64,000 nucleotides of DNA from Bacillus sonorensis NBRC 101234 = KCTC 13918 (GCF_001592005.1 NZ_BCVZ01000008.1:1-64000), one strand, 5' to 3'. Shown: positions 18,380 through 27,966, counted from the first letter of the stretch. Program-made: numbers and translations. Notes: generated by a model not told the origin, from the sequence alone.

Positions 18380-19460
18380 ATGGGGAGTTTTATTGTGACA
18401 GGTGAAAAAAACCCGTTTCTTTCATGGTTCACGGCAGGATTAAAAGACGTATTTTCCTCCGCAGGATATCGTTATGCTCAAAAGTTGGAAGAAGCCGTCG
18501 GCATTGTTTTTCACTGTATCAACAAAGAGAGGCCGCGCCCTTTTCGTAGAAAGGCGCAAGCCACTTTTGTCGTATCGATTTTAGAGCGGGAAGATGAACC
18601 GGAACATGTGTTTAAATCAGCATATCCCTACCTGATCAAATCATTGGCCAACCACTTAATCTATATCGTCCGCACATCCGAAAAAACGGATGTTTATTTT
18701 GTTACACCTGAACAGGGATTTTATAAAATACCGTACAATCCGGGACAGGAAGCGTTTTTTTTTCGGAGGGTTTTTAAAAGGCTGGAGCCGATCGCCTCTT
18801 CCCAATTGGTGATCAACAATCATTTCAGCGAAGATTTGCATGAAACGTTAGCTAACGGGAACGAGATCACCAGAAAAATCAGCCTCTCCGGAAAAAAGCT
18901 TGATAAAATGAACCTGCTTCCGGCTCCGTTTCCCCTTGAAGAATACTTAACCTTTCGTGATATGCGCAGGCTGAAGAAGCTTTACGGAATAGGCGGACTC
19001 AGCTTTGGAAATTTAAGCAGCCGGCAGGATGAAAAACGTTTTTGGATGAGTGCTAGCGGAATTAACAAAGCCAATATGAAAGTGATTGGACAGGACATTC
19101 TCTGTATCAAAGGATACAATCCGGAAAAAAATGCGATGGAAATCAGCATACCTCCGCATGTGACACCGAGACGGGCCTCTGTCGATCGAGCATTGGATGA
19201 TTTATAAAGAGCATCCAAACGTCGGTGCCATCGTACATATACACGCTTGGATCGATGATGTTGAGGCAACCGAAGTTAATTATCCGTGCGGTACGCTGCA
19301 GCTGGCAGAAGCCGTCGCACATTTGGTGAGAAATGCCGATGATCCGTCACGGGCGATCGTTGGGCTGAAGAATCACGGTCTGACCATAACAGGGCGTGAT
19401 TTAGATGATATTTTCGAGCGTATTGATGGACGAGTAAAAACGCAAGTTCCAATGTTATAA
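18380..19460 (+). pseudogene. Class II aldolase/adducin-family protein, frameshifted
   Basis: The first 270 codons have a long N-terminal region without recognised motifs. From about residue 195 (FRDMRRLKKLYGIGGLSFGNLSSR) they have an aldolase class II fold. The frame breaks near 19190, right after HVTPRRASVD. A single-base shift restores the expected continuation (WMIYKEHPNVGAIVHIHAW, with the metal-binding H-x-H) through LKNHGLTITG to a stop at 19460. The intact protein would be about 360 residues. Whether the shift is real decay or a sequencing error cannot be told here. Confidence 0.75.
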
Positions 19461-19758
19461 GAATAGATTATCATGAAAATTAGTCTTAATTCCAATTGAT
19501 GCATCAAGAAAGTATCACCTAAGATAGTCGGCGTGTTTACTACAATATGATTTAAAGGCTGTAATATCTTCGTTGCTTCAGAGAAATGATAAATATCTAA
19601 GCACTCCAAGGTTTTTAACGCAATCTCATTAAACTTGAGGATGTAGTTGGAGTTAAACAAATACGGCCCCTCTCTAATTAGAAGGGTCTCATTCAAATAG
19701 TTAAAGGCATCCTTTTGGGAATATATATTAAAGTGAGAACCTCTTGTCGACCTTGATA

Positions 19759-19788
19759 CACCGATTTAACCATCGGTGTGTTTTTTTA
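19759..19788 (+). terminator. Intrinsic terminator
   Basis: ACACCGAT and ATCGGTGT enclose a six-base loop and are followed by a T7 run. It is the nearest good terminator after the aldolase relic. Confidence 0.7.
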
Positions 19789-19797
19789 GATTAATCA

Positions 19798-19881
19798 TAA
19801 AAAAGCACCCTCGCGAGGTACCTTTTGAAATTGGGACAAATTTTTTAGTCGTACATAGTCTATTCAAAAAACTTAATCATG
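19798..19881 (+). repeat. Intergenic repeat, copy 1 of 2
   Basis: The stretch from AAAGCACC through TTTTGAAATTGGGACAA and CGTACATAGTCTATTCAAAAAA to GAGTTTGTTTATC matches 35716-35801 closely. No coding sense was found. It may be a 3' region carried with two different genes. Confidence 0.6.
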
Positions 19882-20030
19882 AGTTTGTTTATCCAATAAT
19901 GAACAAAATCAAATTTTCAGGAAAATTCTTTGTTTTTTGGATTAATCAATGGAAAGATGGTTATATTTTTAAGGGATACCCTCCCCATTTCTGGATTGCG
20001 ATGTTTCTTCCTTGAAGAACGTCGCTTTTT

Positions 20031-20178
20031 TTATTTTCTTCTAATCTGGCCATTTTTGTCATCTTCAATAGATATCTCTACTGGATCTCGCCTTAATATT
20101 CAATAGCCTTCTTAGCTCTTTTGGCACAACAATTCTTCCTTGTTCATCTACTTGACGAACAACGCCTGTCCATTTCAT
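20031..20178 (-). pseudogene. AbrB/SpoVT-family regulator relic
   Basis: From ATG 20178 the minus strand encodes MKWTGVVRQVDEQGRIVVPK, the swapped-hairpin AbrB DNA-binding start. One inserted base after LNIKA throws the frame into a stop; dropping it gives DPVEISIEDDKNGQ and a stop at 20031. The restored piece is about 48 residues, the length of the DNA-binding domain alone. Confidence 0.7.
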
Positions 20179-20370
20179 TTTTGCTTTAATTCAGCCATCA
20201 AAGTCCTCCTTTATTCTTCCTGGTATACACTTGTTAAAATCTTTTGGATTATTATACGCATTTATTTTTTTAAGCTCAATATGATGTTTAAACACTTAGA
20301 ATTCTTCTTCTTCTGGGGTTTTCAGCAATTAAGTATATGTATTGTAAGTGTAGGTTTAGAATAAAATTAA

Positions 20371-20597
20371 TTATTTTCTTCCTGTGATGCTCAAAAATCG
20401 TACAGCTGCTAAAAATCCATATATAGACCTTGATTTGCAAACATGACGGTCACTTTCCGATCTCCTTCTAAATACTTCGGTAATTTGAAAGATTGTTTTG
20501 CTATCTTTGAATCATAAAAAAATATTTCAAGAATCATAATGAATAAATGTTCTAATGCTACGATTCCTCTAACTAAAACTGCCGCAAGTATTTCCAC
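20371..20597 (-). pseudogene. DUF1304 membrane protein relic
   Basis: From GTG 20597, with AAAGGAGA upstream, the frame gives VEILAAVLVRGIVALEHLFI and later VMFANQGLY, both hallmarks of DUF1304 proteins. It shifts after GLYMDF and then reads FLAAVRFLSITGRK to a stop. The rest of the protein is missing. Only two of the usual four membrane segments remain. Confidence 0.6.
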
Positions 20598-20803
20598 ACA
20601 CTTCTCTCCTTTCTGTTCCCTAATATCAGTTTGTATTATTTCCATTGTGCAATTCTAGTTGTTGTCACATTCACCACTCCTTTGTGTGTGTTTTACTCCA
20701 TTAAAGCACCCCCAAGACCTTTTGTATATACATCGATTTCAGGTATCACCTTTTCCAAAAATGATTGATATGGGCAAACTGTGGTTATTTCTTAAGAATA
20801 GCA

Positions 20804-20959
20804 TTAGCACTCTTTTTTCAGCTCATTTATTTCATCTATGTTGATCGAACGTCTTTTCAGTTCTGTTTCTAGTTGCGCAATAAAATAAGGATCAATATTC
20901 GGCAATTTCTTCGCCGACAAATAAGTATTTACAAGTTCTTTATCAGATAATCTCTTCAT
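20804..20959 (-). CDS. Sda-like sporulation histidine kinase inhibitor
   Basis: A 51-residue frame from ATG 20959 with AAAGGA six bases upstream. It starts MKRLSDKELVNTYLSAKKL and continues FIAQLETELKRRS, matching the two-helix hairpin pattern of Sda (LSD..L...Y..A, then FI..LE.E.KRRS). Sda binds the dimerisation domain of KinA and blocks the sporulation phosphorelay. The C-terminus is a little longer than in B. subtilis Sda. It is intact among decayed neighbours. An extra copy in an accessory region could delay sporulation, but that is an inference. Confidence 0.75.
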   Translation of the reverse strand: MKRLSDKELVNTYLSAKKLPNIDPYFIAQLETELKRRSINIDEINELKKEC

Positions 20960-21083
20960 TACTATTCCTTTTTAACTCCTCTCTTACGAAATGGGAAGTA
21001 ACACTCCATCTTCTAAAATACTATTGTCAACGTTTTTAATCCAAGATTTTTTAAACCGAAATGAAAAATTTATCACACACAAA

Positions 21084-21110
21084 AAACTCTAATCTAAACG
21101 ATTAGAGTTT
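21084..21110. terminator. Terminator hairpin
   Basis: AAACTCTAATC and GATTAGAGTTT form a perfect stem, with an A run on one side, between the Sda-like gene and a sigK scrap. Confidence 0.6.
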
Positions 21111-21133
21111 CAGACCGTTGACAAAATAGTTCG

Positions 21134-21167
21134 AGGCGAAGGGGAAGTGACGACAATGAAGAGACTT
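21134..21167 (+). pseudogene. sigK tail scrap (relic 3)
   Basis: AGGCGAAGGGGAAGTGA equals the last codons of sigK. The following bases (TGAAGAGACT) resemble those after relic 7 at 55857. It is too short to stand alone, but its strand, position and shared 3' flank fit the series. Confidence 0.55.
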
Positions 21168-21351
21168 GACCCGCTGTTTATGAACAATCGCGTGTAATCC
21201 AGTTTCATTGCCTTTTTCAAAAGGTTTGTCCAATACTTTTGACTAATGTATACTTGCCTGTGAAATAGCTTTTCTTTACCCCAAACTTTTACATGTACAA
21301 AATGATTTGGGCACCTTTTTGTACCCAACTTACCTATTTTCCTACATCCCT

Positions 21352-24069
21352 TTAATTTACACCACTTATAAATTTGCGAAGCATCATTTGAAGGATACCA
21401 CCATGTCGATAGTATTCAATTTCAACCGGACTATCCAAACGAGCAATCGCTTGGATAGTAAATGTTGATCCATCCTCTCGGGTAACAGCAATGTTCACCA
21501 TTTGCTTAGGTTGAAACTGATCATCCAAACCGAGAATATCAAACGTTTCTAAGCCGGTCAATCCGTGCGATTTCCGACTTTCTCCAGGCAAGAATTGCAA
21601 TGGGAGAACTCCCACTCCAATCAAGTTGCTTCTATGAATTCTTTCAAAGCTTTCAACGAGCACCGCCTTTACCCCTAATAATCTCGTTCCTTTAGCAGCC
21701 CAGTCCCTTGAGCTGCCCGAACCGTACTCTTTTCCAGCTATGATGATTGTCGGTTGGTTATGTTCCTGGTACTTCATCGCTGCGTCATAGATCGACATGA
21801 CCTGGTTTGTAGGGATGTAGTTGGTCATGCCGCCCTCAATTTTCGGCACCATCTCATTGCGCAGACGAACATTGGCAAACGTTCCACGGATCATGACTTC
21901 ATGGTTGCCGCGTCTGGCGCCGTACGTATTAAAGTCAGCAACCTTCACACCAAGTTTATTCAAATATTCTCCTGCCGGACTTTTCGCAGAAATCGATCCT
22001 GCTGGTGAGATATGATCGGTTGTGATTGAATCCCCAAGTACAACTAATGCACGAGCCCCTCTTATCGATTGAATCGGAGCAACTTCCACTGCTAAGTTCT
22101 GAAGGAAAGGCGGTTCTTGTATATAGTTGGAATTAGAATTCCATTCATAATCCGGATCTTCTCCTACCTCTAAAGAGTTCCACCGTTGATTAACTTTGAA
22201 AATATTTTTATATTTTTTCTTAAACAAATCAGGTGTCACATGTTCTTGAATAATCTGATTGATTTCATTGGATGTCGGCCAGATATCTTTGAGATATACG
22301 GCCTCTTGATTTTGATCAAAACCAATTGGTTCATGTAAAAGATTAAAATCAAGTGTTCCTGCCAGTGCATAAGCCACAACCAATGGCGGAGATGCAAGGT
22401 AATTTGCTTTGATTAAAGAGTGAACACGGCCTTCAAAGTTGCGGTTTCCGCTTAGAATGGAGGATACCGTAAGATCGTATTTTCTGATCGCTTCTTCCAC
22501 CTCAGGGATTAATGGTCCACTGCTTCCATTGCAAGTAGCACAGCCATAACCAACGACATTAAACCCAACCTGTTCCAAATACGGCATCAGACCAGCGCGT
22601 TTTAGGTATTCCGTCACTACCAGGGAGCCTGGTGAAAGACTGGTTTTTACATGGGGAGGAACTTGCAAACCGCGTTCTACTGCTTTTTTAGCCAAAAGAC
22701 CTGCAGCAATCATTACGGAAGGATTGGATGTATTCGTGCAGCTGGTTATCGCGGCAAGTACCAGTGAGCCTGTCTTCAGCTCCGATGTCTTCCCATTTGC
22801 CAATTGCAACGGAATCGTCTTGGCGACTTCTTCTTCTGTTAAACCAAATCCGCCCTGCTTCACAGGCAATCTCAACACATCGTTTAATGTTTGCTTGAGT
22901 GATTTTAAATCAACTCGGTCTTGAGGGCGTTTTGGGCCGGCTACAGTAGGCTGCACCGTGGAAAGATTCAGTTCCATGACTTCCGTATAATGAGGATCAG
23001 GCATGTCATCATCCCGAAAAAGCCCTTGTGCTTTTGTATAAGCTTCGATTAATTGAATTTGTTCTTCTGTTCGACCGGTGATCCGCAGATAGTTGAGCGT
23101 CTCTTGATCAACAGGGAAGAAACCCATTGTAGCACCATATTCTGGTGCCATATTGGCAACCGTTGCTCGGTCAGCCAAGGTTAAGTGACTAACTCCAGGA
23201 CCAAAGAACTCAACAAACTTCCCGACCACTCCTTTTTTTCTTAATATATTGGTGATCGTTAACACCAGGTCTGTCGCCGTAGTACCTTCTGGCAACTTAC
23301 CGTTCAATTTAAAACCCACTACCTCAGGCGACACAAAATAGACTGGTTGACCAAGCATGGCAGCTTCTGCCTCGATTCCTCCCACTCCCCAACCAAGTAC
23401 CCCTAAACCATTGATCATGGTGGTATGAGAATCCGTTCCAACCACAGTACAAGGATACGCGATTTTTTTACCGTTCACATCTTGGGTTTGAACAACCGAA
23501 GATAAGTACTCCAGATTTACCTGATGCATGATGCCTACAGATGGAGGCACTACGCGGAAATTATCAAATGCGTTCGAAGCCCATTTGAAAAATTTAAATC
23601 TTTCTTTATTGCGTCCAAATTCCATCTCTTCATTAATAAATAGCGCATCATTGGAATCAAAACTATCCACTTGGATGGAGTGATCAATGACGAGATCTAC
23701 CGGCACAAGCGGATTAATCTTATGTATGTCACCGTTTAATCGTTTCATCGCAGTTCGTAATGCTGCCAAATCGACAGCTACTGCAATTCCGGTGAAATCC
23801 TGAAGAACAATGGAAGAAGGCATAAGAGGAATTTCAATTACATCATTTGGCGATTCCGGATTCCAATTAGCGACTTGCTTTACATGGTCCTCATTAATGA
23901 TACGTCCATCCAGCTTTCGCATCACCCCTTCTAGCAATATTTTTATTGAATACGGTAATCTTGAGATTTTTGCAATTCCCAAGTCTTCAACCGCTTTTAT
24001 AGGGTAGTAATGAATTTCTTCCCCATTTATCATAAGTGTAGCTGTATCAAACATTGTCATAGTCATCAT
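21352..24069 (-). CDS. Aconitate hydratase family protein (AcnA type)
   Basis: A 905-residue [4Fe-4S] hydro-lyase, full length for the AcnA/IRP branch. Visible are VVGTDSHTTMINGLG, the cluster cysteine in ITSCTNTSNPSV near residue 440, the pair in YGCATCNGSSGP near 505, GDSITTDHISPAGSI, GARRGNHEVMIRGTF and GSGSSRDWAAKG. The cluster loop reads CATCNGSSG where housekeeping AcnA has a form like CTTCIGNSG, which marks a divergent paralogue. It starts five bases after the DUF6282 gene ends and sits in a cluster with PrpF-, RraA- and LysR-type genes. It may act on a substituted or trans-aconitate-derived tricarboxylate. Confidence 0.88.
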   Translation of the reverse strand: MMTMTMFDTATLMINGEEIHYYPIKAVEDLGIAKISRLPYSIKILLEGVMRKLDGRIINEDHVKQVANWNPESPNDVIEIPLMPSSIVLQDFTGIAVAVDLAALRTAMKRLNGDIHKINPLVPVDLVIDHSIQVDSFDSNDALFINEEMEFGRNKERFKFFKWASNAFDNFRVVPPSVGIMHQVNLEYLSSVVQTQDVNGKKIAYPCTVVGTDSHTTMINGLGVLGWGVGGIEAEAAMLGQPVYFVSPEVVGFKLNGKLPEGTTATDLVLTITNILRKKGVVGKFVEFFGPGVSHLTLADRATVANMAPEYGATMGFFPVDQETLNYLRITGRTEEQIQLIEAYTKAQGLFRDDDMPDPHYTEVMELNLSTVQPTVAGPKRPQDRVDLKSLKQTLNDVLRLPVKQGGFGLTEEEVAKTIPLQLANGKTSELKTGSLVLAAITSCTNTSNPSVMIAAGLLAKKAVERGLQVPPHVKTSLSPGSLVVTEYLKRAGLMPYLEQVGFNVVGYGCATCNGSSGPLIPEVEEAIRKYDLTVSSILSGNRNFEGRVHSLIKANYLASPPLVVAYALAGTLDFNLLHEPIGFDQNQEAVYLKDIWPTSNEINQIIQEHVTPDLFKKKYKNIFKVNQRWNSLEVGEDPDYEWNSNSNYIQEPPFLQNLAVEVAPIQSIRGARALVVLGDSITTDHISPAGSISAKSPAGEYLNKLGVKVADFNTYGARRGNHEVMIRGTFANVRLRNEMVPKIEGGMTNYIPTNQVMSIYDAAMKYQEHNQPTIIIAGKEYGSGSSRDWAAKGTRLLGVKAVLVESFERIHRSNLIGVGVLPLQFLPGESRKSHGLTGLETFDILGLDDQFQPKQMVNIAVTREDGSTFTIQAIARLDSPVEIEYYRHGGILQMMLRKFISGVN

Positions 24070-24074
24070 AAACC

Positions 24075-24917
24075 TCAGCTTTCTAATCCCAGCAAGGCCG
24101 CAGGATTTTTTTTCGTCATTACGTCAATGGCATCGTTTGGTACACCGTTGTCAGCTAAAAACTGTATATATTCGGTTAGCGCGACACTCCAAATTGGATT
24201 TTCCATTTGTCCGCTATCCGTTGATACAACGGTTGATTCATAACCTATTTCTTCGATTGCACGGAGGTTGTCTTTGAGGTTGGATTTATATTTACCTCCT
24301 CCCATGGGTTGTGCATAACAGCGCTCTAAAAACACTTGATAATCTTCCACCATTCGTTTTTGATCTTGAATGGTCATTCCCACTACATGAAATTCGGGGT
24401 GCGTGATTGCGATTTTTTTTACCCCTTGTTTTTTTGCCTCCTCCACGATAATAAATATTTCTCGGGGAGAAAGATGTCCCGTACCTAAAATTGCGTTCTT
24501 ATCCGCAATCAACTTCAATACCTCACGAAGTTCAGGAACAACCTTATTGCCATTAACCGTCTCCACGCCACCACTTTTCCCTTCTGCCTCCCGATGACGC
24601 TTCGCATGCAGGGTTGGAAGCCAAACCGTCTTCGCTCCAAGACCCAACGCTGCTTCCACCGCGTGAACATTGATTCCTCCGACTGGATCATTCAGAGTAA
24701 TACTTCCAAAAATCGAAACCTCGGGAAACATTTTTCGCATGAGCCAAGCTCTATCCATCGTTGGCACTAGATGAGATTTGATAACGACAGCTCTTGCTCC
24801 AGTCCGAATCACCTCTTTTGTAAGTTCAATATCATCTAAAGACCGCCTGCGAATATCAGGAGCGGAATGTACATGCAGATCGATAACTCCGGTTAAATCA
24901 ATTTTATTCACCTTCAT
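24075..24917 (-). CDS. DUF6282 family, metal-dependent hydrolase-like protein
   Basis: A 280-residue protein that opens with a metal-binding IDLHVHSAPDIRRR motif and later has GTGHLSPREIF and AITHPEFHV, histidine motifs of an amidohydrolase/PHP-type barrel. The family is annotated by number only. Neighbours suggest it hydrates or hydrolyses an unsaturated di- or tricarboxylate or lactone, an inference. The ribosome site GGGAGG lies just before ATG 24917. It is the first gene of a two-gene unit with the aconitase homologue. Confidence 0.7.
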   Translation of the reverse strand: MKVNKIDLTGVIDLHVHSAPDIRRRSLDDIELTKEVIRTGARAVVIKSHLVPTMDRAWLMRKMFPEVSIFGSITLNDPVGGINVHAVEAALGLGAKTVWLPTLHAKRHREAEGKSGGVETVNGNKVVPELREVLKLIADKNAILGTGHLSPREIFIIVEEAKKQGVKKIAITHPEFHVVGMTIQDQKRMVEDYQVFLERCYAQPMGGGKYKSNLKDNLRAIEEIGYESTVVSTDSGQMENPIWSVALTEYIQFLADNGVPNDAIDVMTKKNPAALLGLES

Positions 24918-25072
24918 TCACCTCCCAACTGAGCGAACATGTCGTGGCAATTTATACATTATTTTAGAATTGATCATCGTTTTATTAAAATATCTAAATG
25001 TTATATCCAGTTATAATAAATTAGAATTTCAAACCGCAATATTAAAACCGCGTGATTGCTTACCACGCGGTT

Positions 25073-25936
25073 TTAATCAAATGTATAATTCTCAATAAAA
25101 CGGACAAATTCTTTTGCCGTTTTCAACTTGATGGTTTCGTTATGATAGATCATCCATGTTTTTCGAATAATGGGTTCATCATTTTCATCTTTTATCGTGA
25201 AACGTGTAATATCTTCATCTTCTTTTAAAAGGACGCTTGGGAGAAGGCCATATCCCAGTCCATTTCTCACCATTTCTTTACATGTATCCGTACTATCCAC
25301 TTCGATCTCTATGAGAGGAGGTTGTGAAAATTTCCCGCTCCACCAATCATCGATCAGCCTTTTTAGACTTGCATCCGTTTTATATTCAATTCTCGGCAAT
25401 TCGGGGAGTTGTTCGAGTTCGATCTTTTCTTTTGATGCAACACAAATATTTTCTTCAAAGAGGAAGCATTTCGATTCCGCCCATGCGAATTCTCCACGCA
25501 CAATTCCAAAATGAACTTTTTTATTATAGACAAGATTAAACACTTCGCTGCTCAACCCGGTGATAACCTTATAGTCTACTCTTGGATATCGATCTTTGAA
25601 AAGCCTCAGTATTTTTGGAAGCATATTTTTCGCGAAAAAATTAGACACGCCTAACCGGATGGTTCCCACAACCTCTTGATTCATGTTCCAAACGGTTTCT
25701 TTCATTTGACGTATTCTTTCAATCATTTCATCAGCGCATTTAGCGAGATACTCTCCCTCTGCGGTAAACCGAACCCCTTTGGTTCCGCGCTCAATGATAG
25801 GTACTTCAAACTCTTTCTCGATTTGCTTAATACGCTTTGTTAAAGCAGGCTGGGATATGTATAGATTCTGAGCAGTTTTAGAAATGTTGTTATGTATATA
25901 CAGGTTTTTAAGTATTAACCAATCGCGATCATCCAT
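25073..25936 (-). CDS. LysR-family transcriptional regulator
   Basis: About 287 residues. The N-terminal winged helix (LKNLYIHNNISKTAQNLYISQPALTKRIKQIE) is followed by a periplasmic-binding-like effector domain (IRLGVSNFFAKNMLP to LGYGLLPSVLL). I set the start at ATG 25936 (MDDRDW); the open frame extends 43 codons further into the divergent promoter region. It faces the RraA-type gene and flanks the DUF6282-aconitase unit, so it is the likely regulator of both. The effector is probably the pathway substrate. Confidence 0.88.
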   Translation of the reverse strand: MDDRDWLILKNLYIHNNISKTAQNLYISQPALTKRIKQIEKEFEVPIIERGTKGVRFTAEGEYLAKCADEMIERIRQMKETVWNMNQEVVGTIRLGVSNFFAKNMLPKILRLFKDRYPRVDYKVITGLSSEVFNLVYNKKVHFGIVRGEFAWAESKCFLFEENICVASKEKIELEQLPELPRIEYKTDASLKRLIDDWWSGKFSQPPLIEIEVDSTDTCKEMVRNGLGYGLLPSVLLKEDEDITRFTIKDENDEPIIRKTWMIYHNETIKLKTAKEFVRFIENYTFD

Positions 25937-25967
25937 CCTGGCCACTCCATCATATAAATCGTTTTTT

Positions 25968-25985
25968 GTTATAGCTAAGTATAAC
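25968..25985. promoter_or_regulatory. Likely LysR operator
   Basis: GTTATAgctaagTATAAC is a perfect 6-6-6 dyad containing the T-N11-A form bound by LysR proteins. It lies in the 127-base divergent region between the lysR and RraA-type genes. Confidence 0.65.
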
Positions 25986-26063
25986 ATTTTTGAATACTGA
26001 TGCAGCTCATTTTTTCGGTATAGTATAGTTATGAAAAAATTCAAAAAAGAGGTGCTTGAATTC

Positions 26064-26681
26064 ATGGATCAAATAATTGATCAGTTTCGCTCCATTCCTA
26101 CTACCTGCATTTCTGATGCTCTGGACGGGTTGAATAACTTACATCCGAGCATTAAGCCGCTAAAAGAAGATTACATCCTTAGCGGAAGAGCTTTTACGGT
26201 AAAAATGCCTGTAGGTGATAATGTAGCCGTACTTAAAGCCATTCGAACAGCCAAACCTGGAGATATTCTTGTCATTGATGCCAAAGGCGATGAATATAGA
26301 GCAATTGCAGGAGATTTTGTCGTCGGCATGGCCAAAACACTGGAAATAGGCGGAATTGTTGCGGATGGAGTCATCCGGGATTCGAAGGGAATAAAGGAAT
26401 TGGATTTTCCTGTTTTTTGTAAAGGGACAACCGTTGCTGCAAGCGGTAAAGCAGGTGTTGGCGAATTAAACGTTCCAATTTCTTGCGGGGGTGTTTCAGT
26501 GAAACCCGGTGACATTATTGTCGGAGATGCAGACGGCGTTGTTGTGGTCCCAATGGAATTAGAAGAAGCAACACTAAAAAAAGCCAAGGAAAAGCTGCTT
26601 AAAGATCAACAACGGGAATCATCGATTTCTGGTGACAAAGAAGCGACGATCAAATACTTAGATTCAATGATTTCCAAATAA
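26064..26681 (+). CDS. RraA family: 4-hydroxy-4-methyl-2-oxoglutarate / CHA aldolase-like
   Basis: About 205 residues. The fold is marked by IPTTCISDALDG at the start, ADGVIRDSKGIKEL with the conserved R-D pair, and the C-terminal motif GGVSVKPGDIIVGDADGVVVVP. In the aldolase branch (LigK, GalC) such enzymes cleave 4-carboxy-4-hydroxy-2-oxoadipate or HMG, or decarboxylate oxaloacetate with Mg2+. The RraA branch instead inhibits RNase E, which Bacillus lacks. I chose ATG 26064 because GAGGTG precedes it. It is divergent from lysR and converges on the PrpF-type gene. Confidence 0.85.
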   Translation: MDQIIDQFRSIPTTCISDALDGLNNLHPSIKPLKEDYILSGRAFTVKMPVGDNVAVLKAIRTAKPGDILVIDAKGDEYRAIAGDFVVGMAKTLEIGGIVADGVIRDSKGIKELDFPVFCKGTTVAASGKAGVGELNVPISCGGVSVKPGDIIVGDADGVVVVPMELEEATLKKAKEKLLKDQQRESSISGDKEATIKYLDSMISK

Positions 26682-26696
26682 CTGAGTGTAAACGTA

Positions 26697-26722
26697 AGGG
26701 CTGCCATCCATGCAGCCCTTTT
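26697..26722. terminator. Shared terminator between RraA- and PrpF-type genes
   Basis: AGGGCTGC and GCAGCCCTTTT form a hairpin in the short gap between two convergent genes. Confidence 0.75.
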
Positions 26723-26730
26723 ATGAACTG

Positions 26731-27888
26731 CTATTCCTGATTCGGTATCAAAACCGAACCCTCCATTAATCTTCGAGCGCTTCGACTCATGACAACTTTC
26801 TTCACTGCAAATCCTGCTTGATCATGAGCAGCTTCTGCACCCACTTTCAAAGTACCGGATGGATGACCGAAGCGAAGCTCCGACCTCGCATCTCCTAAAA
26901 TCCTGCTGACAATCGTTCCCGGTATCGCAGCTGTGGCAGCAATAGCTACAGCGCCTGTACCGGTCATGGCATGATGAAGCTTGCCCATGGAAAGGATGCG
27001 TGCCAAGATATCGATATCCTCTCCACGTATTTCTTTTCCATCGGATGTTGTGTAACTTGCCGCTTTTCCAAAAAACGCAATTTTCGGCGTGTGCTGACGC
27101 TTGGTCATTGCGTACTCCACACTTTCCGCCAGATCCATCATCACCGCACCATGCGCCCGAATCGCTTCAAAACGGGTCAATAGATCCACATCGCCGTTGA
27201 TATCTCCTTGCAGTTCCGCTCCCGTTAATCCCATCGAAGACGCCGAAACAAAGATGGCAGGGTTTCCAGCATTGATGAAGGTAGCCTCCACCTCTCCTAC
27301 ACTTGGGACATGAATGATATCGATCGGATTCCCAGTTGGAAACATGGTCCCCCCATCGGCACCCGGATCAAGGAATTCAAGCTTTATTTCAGCTGCCGGG
27401 AAAGTGACTCCGTCCAGTACGAAATCTCCAAGCTCTTGCACCTCTCCATCCTTCATCGGGACATGCGTTATGATCTTCTTCCCGATATTTTCCTGCCAGA
27501 TATTCACGGCAGCCATGCCATCCAGCGGGGCATCTACCAGACCCCGATATATCGAAAAAGGACCTACAGCTGAAGTAAGATTCCCGCAATTTCCACTCCA
27601 GTCAACCAATGGCTGTCCGATGGCCACCTGTCCGAACAGGTAGTCTACATCACATCCAGGGCGATTGCTTTTACTAACAATAACCACCTTGCTCGTACTC
27701 GATGTGGCACCACCCATACCATCGATCTGCTGGCCGTAAGGATCTGGACTGCCTATTACACGAAGTAGAACTTTATCACGTTCAGATGGATCAGTTGGTA
27801 AATCTTCTTTGAGAAAAAAGACGCCCTTGCTTGTTCCCCCTCGCATATAAATTGCCGGAATTTTGATTTGTTTTCCCCGTTTACTCAT
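26731..27888 (-). CDS. PrpF-family isomerase (methylaconitate / 4-oxalomesaconate tautomerase type)
   Basis: About 385 residues. It opens with IPAIYMRGGTSKGVFF, a PrpF hallmark containing the active-site lysine. GNCGNLTSAVGPF and the SMGKLHHAMTGTGAVAIAATAAIPG block follow. PrpF proteins move a double bond or do cis-trans isomerisation in 2-methylaconitate, trans-aconitate or oxalomesaconate. Start is ATG 27888, with GTG 27891 directly before it; GGAGGG lies upstream. The open frame to 27921 has no better signal. It partners the aconitase homologue, as PrpF partners AcnD in the 2-methylcitrate cycle. Confidence 0.87.
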   Translation of the reverse strand: MSKRGKQIKIPAIYMRGGTSKGVFFLKEDLPTDPSERDKVLLRVIGSPDPYGQQIDGMGGATSSTSKVVIVSKSNRPGCDVDYLFGQVAIGQPLVDWSGNCGNLTSAVGPFSIYRGLVDAPLDGMAAVNIWQENIGKKIITHVPMKDGEVQELGDFVLDGVTFPAAEIKLEFLDPGADGGTMFPTGNPIDIIHVPSVGEVEATFINAGNPAIFVSASSMGLTGAELQGDINGDVDLLTRFEAIRAHGAVMMDLAESVEYAMTKRQHTPKIAFFGKAASYTTSDGKEIRGEDIDILARILSMGKLHHAMTGTGAVAIAATAAIPGTIVSRILGDARSELRFGHPSGTLKVGAEAAHDQAGFAVKKVVMSRSARRLMEGSVLIPNQE

Positions 27889-27966
27889 CACCGTCGTTCC
27901 CTCCATGTTCTTTTCGTTCATAAAAAAGAATGGATTTCCTCTTGTTAAAAGTACTTTTCAACACTC

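Noticed and set aside
21110-21328. 72-residue minus-strand frame
   Set aside because: No ribosome site or recognised motif; it crosses a sigK scrap and a hairpin, so it is probably chance.
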